Below are positions 46,333-55,569 of a DNA stretch of 64,000 nucleotides, in pieces. The notes under the pieces were generated by a model. That model saw nothing but the letters and a program-made list of their open reading frames with translations, was not told the DNA's origin and did no database searches. Numbering within the stretch: the stretch's first letter is position 1; every line of letters begins with the position of its first letter. A program made the position numbers and the translations under genes. Source of the DNA: Staphylococcus sp. IVB6181 (GTDB lineage: Bacteria; Bacillota; Bacilli; Staphylococcales; Staphylococcaceae); NCBI RefSeq assembly GCF_025561445.1, contig NZ_CP095096.1, positions 2,397,822-2,461,821 on the forward strand, given 5' to 3'.

Positions 46333-48381
46333 TTACGTCAATCGATCTACTAACACCATTTCATCATAGTTGATGGCTTGTCGGATTTTCAGTGCAGTTT
46401 TTTCGCTTACTTCTCCGTCTTCTACTAATTCGTTGAGGATATGGCGTTGTTCACGCAACGCATTCAGTTTGATTTTTGTAATGTTGTTCGGATTGAACTT
46501 CTTGTAATTGAAGAGGTTCGATGATGTTAAATTATCCGAGCGCATTAAGTAACTGTCGCAAATGGTACTGATTTCTAATTTGTTGTCAGCATTGGCTTCT
46601 TTGGTTAAGCGTTTAACGACGTTATAATGCACAATACGCATAATTTTAGAGATTTCTTTTAAGTTTTGTTGAACATCTAATGAAGATGCAGCGTTAGTTT
46701 GAACGCGAACACGGCGTCTTAAAATAGCTACTTTAATACGCATAATCATTCTTCGGATTAAAGAAGCTTGACGATATACTTGTGTACGTTCTGCATAGCG
46801 CATATAGTTATCAAAATCACTTTGCGTAATTTTGCCTTCTTTAACTAATTCATTTAAAGTCTTCGTTTCTGTATCAATCGCAATCCCTTGCAGGCGTTCG
46901 AGTTCTTTTGAGTTTTCGTCATCATCATCTAAGACTTTCATAAATGCAATACGGTCGTGATAGATTTTAATCACACTGCCGTATTTGAATGATGTTTCAG
47001 GTGTTGCATGGCTTCTTAAATACTCGATTGCTTGTTCTAAAATGTAGATACGCGCTTCTTTGAAACTCATACCTTCCACTTTGACTTGTTTCATCATTGG
47101 TGTCACAATCGGCAGCAATACTTGTGCGATTACAAGACTGAGTATCACCATACCTGAAGAAATAAAGAGCAGATCATTACGATAAATGAATGATCTATCT
47201 TCTGCCAGCATATACGGGAATGTCAACGCGATAGCAAGTGAAATTGTCCCATGCACACCGCAAAGTGTCATCACCAACGCATATTTGCTGCGCTTAGGTT
47301 TAACTTCACCCGGACCTTGTTCGTCCCCTTCGTTCATTGCACGTTGGAACGGACTGACCGGCAAGTAGAAGTAAGGATATAATACATATACCCATAAGAA
47401 ACGAAAGACGTATACTGCTAATGCAATAAGTCCAGTAGTACCTAATAAGAACACTAGGTTCTGCGGCTCTGTACGTATTATATTCTTCACTGTTTCAGGC
47501 ACAATATAACCTAAAATTACAAAGACAAAGCCGTTTAATACATAACTTAATAAATTCCATGTCTGCGTATAACTTAATTGGAGCTGTGTACTGATATGGG
47601 TAATACGATCACGTTCAAAGCCGTGCACCAACCCGGATACAACAGCCGCAATAATACCAGAAGCATGGAAGACTTCAGCGACTAAATAAGTAATAAACGG
47701 TGTCAATAATTGAATAAAGATAAACATGTTATTACTTTCAACACCGCGGCGCGCAAGTATAATACGCAATCTGACTAAGACAATACCTACAATCAAACCA
47801 ACGACTAAACCGCCGATGGAAGACACTAAGAACTGCCCTACTGCGTCAGTAATAGAAAATGCGCCGGTAATCAGCGCAGCCACCGCAATCTTGAAGGAAA
47901 TGATACCTGCGGCATCGTTTAATAACGATTCCCCTTCTAAAATCGTCATAGAACCTTTCGGCAGCACTTTACCTTTAGTAATCGCTGAAACTGCCACCGC
48001 ATCTGTCGGACATAGTACCGCTGCTAACGCAAAGCCGGCAGGCATCGGCAAGCTCGGCCAAACCCAATGAATAAAGAAGCCTACACCAATCACGGTAGTG
48101 AAGACTAAGCCTAAAGCCATCATCATTACTGGCTTTATGTAGCGTTTTAAGCCGACACGAGAAACATGTACCCCTTCAATAAATAATAGCGGCGCAATCA
48201 ATGCGACCATAAACACCTCTGTGTCAAAATCAAATGCCACAGGAATAGGTGTTACAAATATTAATGCCCCTAAAATAATTTGGATGAATGCCAAAGGGAC
48301 TTTAGGGAGAAATAGTGAATGTATTAATGAACTTAGGATAATAGCCGCAATAAATATGAGTAATCCTTCAACTATTTCCAC
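46333..48381 (-). CDS. CPA1-family Na+/H+ antiporter (NhaP-like)
   Basis: This 682-residue protein has about 12-13 membrane helices (residues 1-430, including AVLCPTDAVAVSAITKG, ESLLNDAAGIISFKIAVAA) and a long cytosolic C-terminal regulatory region with basic and charged helices. The CPA1 exchange motif LCPTDAVAV and DDAAG-type ND residues are present. Convergent with mntABC. The cation specificity is not determined. Confidence 0.92.
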   Translation of the reverse strand: MEIVEGLLIFIAAIILSSLIHSLFLPKVPLAFIQIILGALIFVTPIPVAFDFDTEVFMVALIAPLLFIEGVHVSRVGLKRYIKPVMMMALGLVFTTVIGVGFFIHWVWPSLPMPAGFALAAVLCPTDAVAVSAITKGKVLPKGSMTILEGESLLNDAAGIISFKIAVAALITGAFSITDAVGQFLVSSIGGLVVGLIVGIVLVRLRIILARRGVESNNMFIFIQLLTPFITYLVAEVFHASGIIAAVVSGLVHGFERDRITHISTQLQLSYTQTWNLLSYVLNGFVFVILGYIVPETVKNIIRTEPQNLVFLLGTTGLIALAVYVFRFLWVYVLYPYFYLPVSPFQRAMNEGDEQGPGEVKPKRSKYALVMTLCGVHGTISLAIALTFPYMLAEDRSFIYRNDLLFISSGMVILSLVIAQVLLPIVTPMMKQVKVEGMSFKEARIYILEQAIEYLRSHATPETSFKYGSVIKIYHDRIAFMKVLDDDDENSKELERLQGIAIDTETKTLNELVKEGKITQSDFDNYMRYAERTQVYRQASLIRRMIMRIKVAILRRRVRVQTNAASSLDVQQNLKEISKIMRIVHYNVVKRLTKEANADNKLEISTICDSYLMRSDNLTSSNLFNYKKFNPNNITKIKLNALREQRHILNELVEDGEVSEKTALKIRQAINYDEMVLVDRLT

Positions 48382-48713
48382 AGCGTCACCTCTTTCTATG
48401 TTGTGTGCACTCTCTTGTGTTTATAACCCAATTGAAATTAATGATGTATTTTCACATACATCTATCAAGTGTCTTTATTTATAATACTATATTCAATTGT
48501 GTGAAATCTATTTATATAACTTTAGCCATAAGCTTTCATTCTCTTAAATTCTGCACACAACATTTTTATAACTAAAGCTATAGAAATAGCGATACACACT
48601 ACGTTTACCCGTTTGCTTGTGCTTAAGACGAAAAAAATTAAAATAATTTACAAAAAGGGTGTGCTTTTTTTCTGCGGATTTCGATATATAGAGTGAGCAA
48701 GGAGGTGAGAAAC
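48382..48713. other. Intergenic region upstream of the DUF1659 gene
   Basis: No gene was seen. It has a TTTACA-like element at about 48649 and an A/T-rich stretch, likely holding the promoters of the antiporter and DUF1659 genes. Confidence 0.4.
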
Positions 48714-48917
48714 ATGAAAACAATCAAAGAACTTGCTGTGACTCTAATTCGTTTAGAAGAAACAAAAGATGGAAAACCTGTCGCAAAACGCCGTCGTTTC
48801 GCTCGTTTAAACCCTCAAAGTACTGAAACACAATTAAATGGTTTTAAATCAGTTATTGAAAAATTAACTGGCGAAACTTTCGACAACGTCGAAATCACTA
48901 CTGTAGAAACTTTATAA
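48714..48917 (+). CDS. DUF1659 family small protein
   Basis: From the ATG at 48714 (MKTIKELAVTLIRLEETKDGK), preceded by AGGAGGTGAG, it has 67 residues. The DUF1659/YvlD-adjacent pattern (small, basic, C-terminal TVETL) is the usual first gene of the DUF1659-DUF2922 pair. Function unknown. Confidence 0.82.
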   Translation: MKTIKELAVTLIRLEETKDGKPVAKRRRFARLNPQSTETQLNGFKSVIEKLTGETFDNVEITTVETL

Positions 48918-48934
48918 GAAGGAGCTGTTACTTT

Positions 48935-49147
48935 ATGACTAAAACATTAGAACTTATCTATCTCAATGAAGCACACAAGCCTGTTAAATTCCAAATTCCG
49001 GACGTATCAGGCCAAGTGCAAGAAGAAACGGTCAGAAATGCGATGAGTACATTATTGGACTTGAATGTCTTAAACCCCGCATCTGGCAAGATTGCTGCGA
49101 TTAAAGGCGCACAAATTATAGAAAAAGAAACACACATCATTTTCTAA
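48935..49147 (+). CDS. DUF2922 family small protein
   Basis: The 70-residue protein (MTKTLELIYLNEAHKPVKFQ) is the partner of DUF1659 in many Firmicutes and lies 17 bases downstream with RBS AAGGAG. The predicted fold is one small beta-rich domain. Function unknown. Confidence 0.82.
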   Translation: MTKTLELIYLNEAHKPVKFQIPDVSGQVQEETVRNAMSTLLDLNVLNPASGKIAAIKGAQIIEKETHIIF

Positions 49148-49157
49148 ATCATTGCAT

Positions 49158-49190
49158 GTCGAGTATACTCAAATGAGTATGCTCGATTTT
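49158..49190 (+). terminator. Terminator of DUF1659-DUF2922 operon
   Basis: TCGAGTATACTC and GAGTATGCTCGA pair with one mismatch, followed by TTTTTTATT. Confidence 0.82.
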
Positions 49191-49430
49191 TTATTGCTCT
49201 GCATCAAGCGGTCTCGGCTTTACAATATCTCCGAAGAAGATGCGATCTTTCCCCAGCTTTTTGCATAACGCATAGCTTTCAAAAACATCCACGACTTGCG
49301 CTAAGTTTTTATAAGCATGTTTTGGATTTAATACTTCAACAAATTGCTTTTTCTGAATGTCTGAATCTTGGCCTGCATCAATAAAAAACATTTCTTCATC
49401 TAACAAACGAATAATAGACACCTGTGTCAT
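49191..49430 (-). CDS. Conserved hypothetical small protein
   Basis: From the ATG at 49430 (MTQVSIIRLLDEEMFFIDAGQ, GGGGGAA upstream) it has 79 residues, soluble and slightly acidic. I do not recognise the family. It is a monocistronic gene convergent with the DUF2922 gene. Confidence 0.7.
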   Translation of the reverse strand: MTQVSIIRLLDEEMFFIDAGQDSDIQKKQFVEVLNPKHAYKNLAQVVDVFESYALCKKLGKDRIFFGDIVKPRPLDAEQ

Positions 49431-49739
49431 GGCTGTTCCCCCTACTTTCTCATTTTGCAATGCTTCTGTTTATTGCCAGTTTACCAAATTATATATTGAT
49501 ACATTGAAAAAATCTACAACTTTAACAATTAACAAATAAAAAGTACTTATTATTCCCTAATTCTTTACGAAATAATCGAAAAACTGAAAAAAACACTTTT
49601 TTCAGCGTGATATACCTTTATTTTTTCTTTTATTATAACAATTCAATAAAAGGAACAAAATAATTATTTTCAGCGTTGCCCCAACCATTATCTCCATTGT
49701 ATAATAACTATAAAATTATATAAGAAGAGGTGACTTTAT

Positions 49740-50669
49740 TTGTTAAAAACCCACTGGTTGTCCGCCTTAATAGCTATCCTCTTATTAAGTGCAGCTGCCG
49801 TCGGATTATACGCCGCACTCCGACATCACACGCCCCAGGCAAAGCAAAATATTAAAACCTACACTGCTGCTTACAATCACCCGATTCGATTTACAGGTCA
49901 TCAAGCAGCCGAAACAAAACATTCTTTTTACTACGACCCTAAGATGGGAATGATTCATGATTGGTATGTTGATTCAGGTAAAACAGTTAAGAAAGATCAG
50001 CCCTTATTCGAATACTACAATAAGGAAAACGAGCAGCACCTGACTTTACTTCGTAAACAACTGAATTATTTGGATCAGCATTCTAAACGTTCGAATTTCT
50101 TAAATTTGCATACCGACCTTGAAAAGCAATTTTACGCTGTCCAAGCAGGACTGCGCGTAAAACAATTCACTGCCTTGGAAGGTGTAGTCCATATTATAGA
50201 CAAGCACCCAAGCAAACCGCAGCAATTGTTCGCTGAAGTATACAGCCCTAAACGTATTATTAAAGCCTACGTTTCTGAATCTGTCTTACATCAGCTGAAG
50301 CTGAAGCTGAATCAAGAAGCAGAGATCAAAGGACAGACCGCTGCTTTGTTTAAAGGTAAAATTCAAAAGATCGACGCATTCCCTATCGCACAGTCTGAAG
50401 ACAGTAAATCTTCGCAATACGAAGTACAAATCTCCACAAATGCACGACTTCCAATAGGAAGCCGCTTTAACATTTCAATTTCTACGCATTTCATTGCACT
50501 TCCTAAGGATGTTTTATACGGAAAAAACGCAGTAATAATTAAAAAAAATCAACAAATGGTTAAAAGAATTATTAAATATAGCGAAAATTCGGGTATGGTT
50601 ATTATTAGTGAAGGACTTTTACCGGGAGAAAAAGTTGTTGCTCAACCCAAAAACTTCACATCAAACTAG
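49740..50669 (+). CDS. HlyD/MacA-like membrane-fusion (adaptor) protein, orphan
   Basis: The start is TTG at 49740 with AGAGGTGA upstream. The 309-residue protein has an N-terminal membrane anchor (WLSALIAILLLSAAAVGLYAAL), a split lipoyl-like domain (DPKMGMIHDWYVDSGKTVKKDQPLFEY and later ALEGVVHIIDKH), a helical hairpin, and a beta-barrel domain ending VLYGKNAVIIKKN...GMVIISEGLLPGEKV. This is the adaptor architecture of tripartite or ABC exporters. No cognate transporter gene is next to it. It precedes sarA. Confidence 0.85.
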   Translation: MLKTHWLSALIAILLLSAAAVGLYAALRHHTPQAKQNIKTYTAAYNHPIRFTGHQAAETKHSFYYDPKMGMIHDWYVDSGKTVKKDQPLFEYYNKENEQHLTLLRKQLNYLDQHSKRSNFLNLHTDLEKQFYAVQAGLRVKQFTALEGVVHIIDKHPSKPQQLFAEVYSPKRIIKAYVSESVLHQLKLKLNQEAEIKGQTAALFKGKIQKIDAFPIAQSEDSKSSQYEVQISTNARLPIGSRFNISISTHFIALPKDVLYGKNAVIIKKNQQMVKRIIKYSENSGMVIISEGLLPGEKVVAQPKNFTSN

Positions 50670-50996
50670 AGTTCTTATATAATTAACCCATATCATATCG
50701 GTAAATAGGAAAATAGACATTATCTTAATTAATAATGTGTTATTCAAATGATGTTCAATAAATTGTCTTGCTTCATTCGGTAATTTTTTGAAAGAATCAT
50801 TAGTTTGAAAAAACCATTGTTTTATAATGTTTTTTGTTTACAATTCATTTTTATCTAGTTATAATTAAATAAATAATAGGGACGCGAATATTTTGTTTGA
50901 AAAGTATCTCGCCCCAATTATGAAAATTAACGTTTAAAAATCTGTCTGTTTACCTATAGTATAATGATAATGGGAATGTTAAGGGAGGAAATACAC
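50670..50996. promoter_or_regulatory. sarA upstream region (multiple promoters)
   Basis: A good sigma-A promoter lies at 50837-50865 (TTTACA, 17 bases, TATAAT), with a second TATAAT close to the gene at 50960-50965. In S. aureus sarA has three promoters spread over a long upstream region, one sigma-B dependent. Confidence 0.7.
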
Positions 50997-51371
50997 ATGG
51001 CAGTATCAAAAATTAAAAATTCATCAGATTTATTAGCAATGGTGACATATGCTGATAAAATGAAAAGTATTATCAAGAAAGAATTCACAATCAGCTTCGA
51101 GGAATTTGCAGTATTAACTTTCCTTAGTCAATCAAATGACGAGGAATACTACTTAAAAGATATCATTAACCACTTGAACTACAAACAACCACAAGTTGTT
51201 AAAGCGGTTAAAAATTTATCTCAAGAAGATTACTTCGATAAAAAACGTAACGAACAAGATGAAAGAACAGTTTTAATTTTAGTGAATGTAACACAACGCG
51301 AAAAAATCAACGAGTTATTAAACCGTATTAATGAACGTATCTTAACTGCAAACAAAGAAATTAAAATCTGA
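50997..51371 (+). CDS. sarA: Staphylococcal accessory regulator SarA
   Basis: The ATG at 50997 ([20 protein letters not shown]) follows GGGAGGAA. The 124-residue size and the wing [15 protein letters not shown] with [36 protein letters not shown] (key: winged helix and DER) are nearly identical to S. aureus SarA. It binds AT-rich promoters (agr, virulence, biofilm) as a dimer. Confidence 0.97.
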   Translation: MAVSKIKNSSDLLAMVTYADKMKSIIKKEFTISFEEFAVLTFLSQSNDEEYYLKDIINHLNYKQPQVVKAVKNLSQEDYFDKKRNEQDERTVLILVNVTQREKINELLNRINERILTANKEIKI

Positions 51372-51400
51372 TTTGTTTAAGCTATGTATATACAAAAAGC

Positions 51401-51441
51401 GTGATGCAAAAATGATGATTCATTCTAGCATCACCTTTTTT
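51401..51441 (+). terminator. Terminator of sarA
   Basis: GTGATGC (51401-51407) pairs with GCATCAC (51428-51434), followed by TTTTTT. A second hairpin GGTTCT/AGAACC with T5 lies at 51445-51478. Confidence 0.82.
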
Positions 51442-51503
51442 ATGGGTTCTTCACCTTTTATGGCGGAGAACCTTTTTATTTTGATAATGAAGCTTGTATC
51501 AGC

Positions 51504-52217
51504 CTACTTCTCACGTGTTGATAATTTAATGGAATAATAAATAATTACTACTAAGATTAAAATCCAAATAATGACTGTGCCGATTTGTGCCAGATTCGGA
51601 TCTAATACTACTGCATCAATTGTTTTTTGACTCAGCAGCAATCCGACACCTGTAAATTCAAAGCGTTTGTAATAAACACCGAATATCGCCATGATAATAC
51701 CGAAGAAGAACACAAAAATATGCGCATATTTCGTTACTACCACAACACCGAAATCTATATTAAATGCATGCAGCATCACTAATATGGCCGCAATGATGAT
51801 AATCCCTATACCTATCATGACTTCGGTTCGATTGCTGTATAAATAGTTCTTTTTAACAATTCTGGTATAAACAAAAACTGTTATCGGGAAAATAATGAGG
51901 CAGTAGACAATCGATAAGCCTGTCGCAGCCTGAAACGGCACAAACTGTTTGTCATATAAGTACGATATCAACAAGAAATTGACGATAAAGAACAGTATCG
52001 GATTCAATTGAATTCCAAACAGATTACGTTGAATCGTTAAAATAATTTCAGCTGGTGCTTTCTTGCGGTATTCTATATAATCTTCATCTTTTGCTTCTGA
52101 TTTTGGCAGGTCATTACGTATTTTTTCTTTGATATCATCAATCATCTTAGGAGAAATCCCTTTGTAGTTAAAATAATCGGTGATATTTTCTAATAATATT
52201 TTGTCATTAGGACGCAT
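51504..52217 (-). CDS. Hypothetical multi-pass membrane protein next to sarA
   Basis: The 237-residue protein has a charged N-terminal segment (PNDKILLENITDYFNYKGISPKMIDDIKEKIRND) and about five or six membrane helices from residue 70 on. The N-terminal part resembles membrane proteins with a DUF1129-like cytosolic module, but I do not recognise a function. A similar membrane gene occurs downstream of sarA in S. aureus. Confidence 0.78.
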   Translation of the reverse strand: MRPNDKILLENITDYFNYKGISPKMIDDIKEKIRNDLPKSEAKDEDYIEYRKKAPAEIILTIQRNLFGIQLNPILFFIVNFLLISYLYDKQFVPFQAATGLSIVYCLIIFPITVFVYTRIVKKNYLYSNRTEVMIGIGIIIIAAILVMLHAFNIDFGVVVVTKYAHIFVFFFGIIMAIFGVYYKRFEFTGVGLLLSQKTIDAVVLDPNLAQIGTVIIWILILVVIIYYSIKLSTREK

Positions 52218-52283
52218 GATGTGTCTCCTTTAAATATTCTATCCTTATCAATTTATCATTTCACACTTAATTTATCCACTCAA

Positions 52284-52319
52284 TGAAAAAAGAAGACAGG
52301 AGTTTGCTCTCCCGTCTTC
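52284..52319 (-). terminator. Terminator of the secreted-protein gene
   Basis: GAAGACAGGAG (52292-52302) pairs with CTCCCGTCTTC (52309-52319). On the minus strand a T6 run follows. Confidence 0.86.
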
Positions 52320-52335
52320 CTGCACAAACCTGTTC

Positions 52336-52842
52336 TTATTTACCGATATCAATACGATAAAGTTTCAGGTTTTTATCTTTAGGTGATTGGCTTGCAAATT
52401 GATAAGAAGTATCTTTATCTTTGATATAGCCGAAATTACCTGTTTGTTCATTATAGTTATATCTCCAAGTTACAGTATTACCAAGTTGGTTGCGTACTGT
52501 TTTGAAACTTGGTCCATCTATTTTATTGTACTTCATTGTGATGTGTGTGACTTGGCCGCGATCTTTTTGGCCATTCGCTGTCACAATCATTAATCCTTTG
52601 TCAGAATTAAATTCATAATAGTGTTTAGTTTTATCAGGTTTATAAGAATAGCCTGTGAGTTTGTGCGTTTTCAAAACATCTTTAATATTTTGACCCAACT
52701 TCACACCCTCTAATGATGTGTCGCCATGTTGGATTTGCTGCACGGTTTGAATTGTATTGCCAGACGCTGCATCTGCTTGATGGATGCCAAGTCCGGTTAC
52801 CACGGTTGCAGAAACGATAGCCGCTGAAAGTAATTTTTTCAT
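52336..52842 (-). CDS. Secreted protein of unknown function (staphylococcal SA0570-like)
   Basis: The ATG at 52842 has AGGAG 9 bases upstream. The product has about 168 residues with a signal peptide (MKKLLSAAIVSATVVTGLG, cut after ADA) and a compact beta-rich domain with repeated GDxSLEGVKLGQNI, GQVTHITMKYNKIDGPSFKTVRNQLG and SPKDKNLKLYRIDIG. The same architecture exists in S. aureus as a small secreted protein, from memory. A perfect WalR box lies just upstream. Confidence 0.88.
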   Translation of the reverse strand: MKKLLSAAIVSATVVTGLGIHQADAASGNTIQTVQQIQHGDTSLEGVKLGQNIKDVLKTHKLTGYSYKPDKTKHYYEFNSDKGLMIVTANGQKDRGQVTHITMKYNKIDGPSFKTVRNQLGNTVTWRYNYNEQTGNFGYIKDKDTSYQFASQSPKDKNLKLYRIDIGK

Positions 52843-52868
52843 AAGCAATAACTCCTTTGCTCTCTTTT

Positions 52869-52885
52869 TGTAATGTTCCTGTAAT
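52869..52885 (+). promoter_or_regulatory. Candidate WalR box upstream of the secreted-protein gene
   Basis: TGTAATGTTCCTGTAAT is an exact TGTWAH-N5-TGTWAH direct repeat, about 27 bases before the ATG on the opposite strand. Confidence 0.68.
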
Positions 52886-53011
52886 TTTTTCTGCGCTTAT
52901 TATACTATACCCTTAAATACCCGTTATGTAATCGGTCTTCGGATGTAATATTTTGTAATACTGTATAATAATCAAGAGTTTAATTGCAAATAATAATGAA
53001 TAACTTTGCTT

Positions 53012-53830
53012 TTAGGCTTTAATACGTTGCTGCTCGTCTTCTAATACTTCATTGACATTTATGAAAGCTGTCACCGTTTCTAAGAATCTTTTCTTCTCTT
53101 CACCCATCGGATAAAGACCAGAACGTTCAAATGTTTCGACTTGTGCATGCTGAATATGATCAGTATATGCTGCTAACTCTTCTGATGTTAAACGTTCATC
53201 GTGTTTACCTTGAATGATTAATACAGGTGCTTGAATATGATTTAAAGCAGGCTGAATTTCGGTATGTTCAAATGAAGCTGTAACAGAACGCTTTTCGAGT
53301 CCTGTCATAATCGGTGTCATATCTGAATAATTCTTCAGCATTTTCCCTGCTTTTTTCTTTGAACCATATGTGTGTTTATCCAAGAATTTCTGCTGCTTGT
53401 TGTCTTCCCATGTTCTGATTGTATCAGCATATTTTCTAAACAGACGTGCTTCTGGCAGTTCTGCTTGCAGTGTTGCCGGGTTAACCAGTACAAGTCCATC
53501 GACATATGCATCAAATTTAGACGCAAAGTCTGCCGCAATGGTTGCGCCTAGTTCTTGTCCGATAAAGAATGCATGTCGGATGTATAAGTAATCCAGTAAT
53601 TCTTTAATATCTGAAGCATAGTCCGCAAAATCAATTTGCAGCGGTTTGTCTGAATAGCCATGACCGCGTAAATCTATACAAATCACTTCATAACTGTATG
53701 ACAGTTTTGTAGCGATATCGTTAAAGATTGAAAAATTTTCAAATGCGGAATGTATCAATACAATCGGCTGTCCGCTTCCCATCGCCGCATAATGCAATGT
53801 TGTATGATCTTTAGTCGTAAATAGTTCCAT
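53012..53830 (-). CDS. Alpha/beta-hydrolase
   Basis: The product (about 272 residues from ATG at 53830; ATG at 53842 is also possible) has the alpha/beta-fold signatures HSAFENF, ICIDLRGHGYSDKP, nucleophile elbow region FIGQELGATIAADFAS, and a C-terminal QGKHDERLT with FERSGLYPMGEEKK. The nucleophile position is GQELG rather than the usual GxSxG, so the catalytic Ser is replaced by Glu and the protein may not be an esterase. It overlaps the upstream HAD gene by about 20 bases. Confidence 0.82.
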   Translation of the reverse strand: MELFTTKDHTTLHYAAMGSGQPIVLIHSAFENFSIFNDIATKLSYSYEVICIDLRGHGYSDKPLQIDFADYASDIKELLDYLYIRHAFFIGQELGATIAADFASKFDAYVDGLVLVNPATLQAELPEARLFRKYADTIRTWEDNKQQKFLDKHTYGSKKKAGKMLKNYSDMTPIMTGLEKRSVTASFEHTEIQPALNHIQAPVLIIQGKHDERLTSEELAAYTDHIQHAQVETFERSGLYPMGEEKKRFLETVTAFINVNEVLEDEQQRIKA

Positions 53831-54548
53831 TCGCTTGCTCACTCTCCTTAGAATCTGGGGCTTCTTGCGGTAGAATCTCTAATAGTTCTTCTAACGTCGC
53901 AATTTCAAAATCCATTTCTTCCGGTTCCGGCTCAAGTTCAACTTCATCATCTTCATGATTAAACCAAACACTGACCATTCCCATCGCTCGTGCCGGCGCA
54001 ACATCATTTAAAGCATCATCGCCTACATACAACACTTCTTCTGGTTCTACACCGAGCTGTTCCATAATATCTTCAAAGATTTTAGGATGCGGTTTTCTGT
54101 AGCCTACCATCTCTGACGTAGACAAAAAATGAATATAAGACAATATACCCAAACTATCTAAACGATATTGCTTTATTTTAGATTTACCATTCGCAATCAC
54201 ACCTGTCAAATATCCTCTGTTTACTAAACGTTCCAACGTATACTGTGTATCATGATACGGAAAGACATAACGATAGAAGTGATTCTCAAAATCATGAAAT
54301 AGATCTTTCCACGTTAAACGATCGACATGGAAACGTTTGATAATCGCTTTATAAAGTTCCGGCTTATCATGATCCTCGTCATCATCCAATTCAATAAACT
54401 GCTTTTTGAAATCTTGAGCTTGTACATGAACTAAGTAATCATGGAACCGTTCATACTGTTCTTCAATAAATTTCTCTCTCGATTTATTACGATCTAACAG
54501 TGTTCCTTCTAAATCGAATACGACCGCCTTTATACCCTCTAAATTCAT
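53811..54548 (-). CDS. HAD-superfamily hydrolase
   Basis: The 245-residue protein has HAD motif I VFDLEGTLLDRN (nucleophile Asp present, but the usual second Asp is Glu), motif II VIANGKS region, motif III FLSTSEMVGYRKPHPKIF, and motif IV VGDDALNDVAPARAMG. Likely a phosphatase. It is the first gene of the pair with the alpha/beta-hydrolase. The C-terminal tail is acidic. Confidence 0.85.
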   Translation of the reverse strand: MNLEGIKAVVFDLEGTLLDRNKSREKFIEEQYERFHDYLVHVQAQDFKKQFIELDDDEDHDKPELYKAIIKRFHVDRLTWKDLFHDFENHFYRYVFPYHDTQYTLERLVNRGYLTGVIANGKSKIKQYRLDSLGILSYIHFLSTSEMVGYRKPHPKIFEDIMEQLGVEPEEVLYVGDDALNDVAPARAMGMVSVWFNHEDDEVELEPEPEEMDFEIATLEELLEILPQEAPDSKESEQANGTIYD

Positions 54549-54609
54549 TATTCTTCTCTCCTATAAATGCATATCAAGCATCTCTGTTATCATTTCTTTA
54601 TTAATAAGA

Positions 54610-55569
54610 TCATTCATACGAGCGTTTCTGTGTTGCTATTAAATACCCAAGTACAGGTATTCCTAATAATGCCAAAATAATACTGGCTGGAATTTCAATC
54701 GGGTGCCACAGTTGTGCACCTAAAGTATCCGCAAAGACCATGACCGCACCGCCGACAATACCATTCATCAGCATCTGCACACCTAATGTCGCTTTAACAG
54801 TACGTCTGATCAACTGAGGAACTATCATTCCGATAAACCCTATAATACCAGTATATGAAACAATAATCGCTGTCATAATAGAGGCAAGTGTCAATACCAT
54901 AAACATCATCTGCTGCACATTTAAACTTAACGAACGGGCTTTCAGCGTACCGACTTGCAGCAGTTTAATCTTCGGCAGCAATACACCGAGCAGCAGTACA
55001 CACAAAAGCATCACAGGTACAATGAAGTAGACTTCATACATTTCCGCATTGGAAAAACCGCCGAACATATACATCACAATACTTTTCATTCTGCGTTCGT
55101 CTAACAATATCAACAGATATAACAACGCATTAAACAAAGCACCTATCATAATACCTGATAATATCAAAGCGCGCATCGGATAACCTTGCGAAATAACAGC
55201 CGTCACACCCAGCACAATACCTAATGTGATGAAACTTGCTGTCATTGAGGCCATAGGAATCCATAGACTGCTGAGACCTAAGAAGACTGCACAACCGCCG
55301 CCTAAAACAGAACCGCTCGCTAAGCCTAATGTCAGGCTGTCTGCAAGCGGATTATTCAGTACGGTTTGAAACATTTGGCCTGCAATCGACAAGCCGATAC
55401 CTGCGAGCAGTGCTTCCAATACTCTTGGCAAACGCACTTCAAACAGGATACTTTGATTTAAAGGGTCCGACCAGCTGCCTAAATTCCAAAACAAGCTGAT
55501 GCCGATGCTTGCTGTGAGTGCAAGACACCATCCTATAATCATTGTAGTTTGTTTCATTTTATTGTTCAT
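54610..55569 (-). CDS. FecCD-family ABC permease (iron-siderophore or cobalamin type)
   Basis: This permease (319 residues from the ATG at 55569; starts at 55584 and 55557 are also possible) has LFEVRLPRVLEALLAGIGLSIAGQMFQTVLNNPLADSLTLGLASGS and FIGMIVPQLIRR (motifs at residues 40-90 and near 255). It pairs with the overlapping binding-protein gene. No ATPase lies adjacent, so it may use FhuC, the shared staphylococcal siderophore ATPase. Confidence 0.88.
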   Translation of the reverse strand: MNNKMKQTTMIIGWCLALTASIGISLFWNLGSWSDPLNQSILFEVRLPRVLEALLAGIGLSIAGQMFQTVLNNPLADSLTLGLASGSVLGGGCAVFLGLSSLWIPMASMTASFITLGIVLGVTAVISQGYPMRALILSGIMIGALFNALLYLLILLDERRMKSIVMYMFGGFSNAEMYEVYFIVPVMLLCVLLLGVLLPKIKLLQVGTLKARSLSLNVQQMMFMVLTLASIMTAIIVSYTGIIGFIGMIVPQLIRRTVKATLGVQMLMNGIVGGAVMVFADTLGAQLWHPIEIPASIILALLGIPVLGYLIATQKRSYE

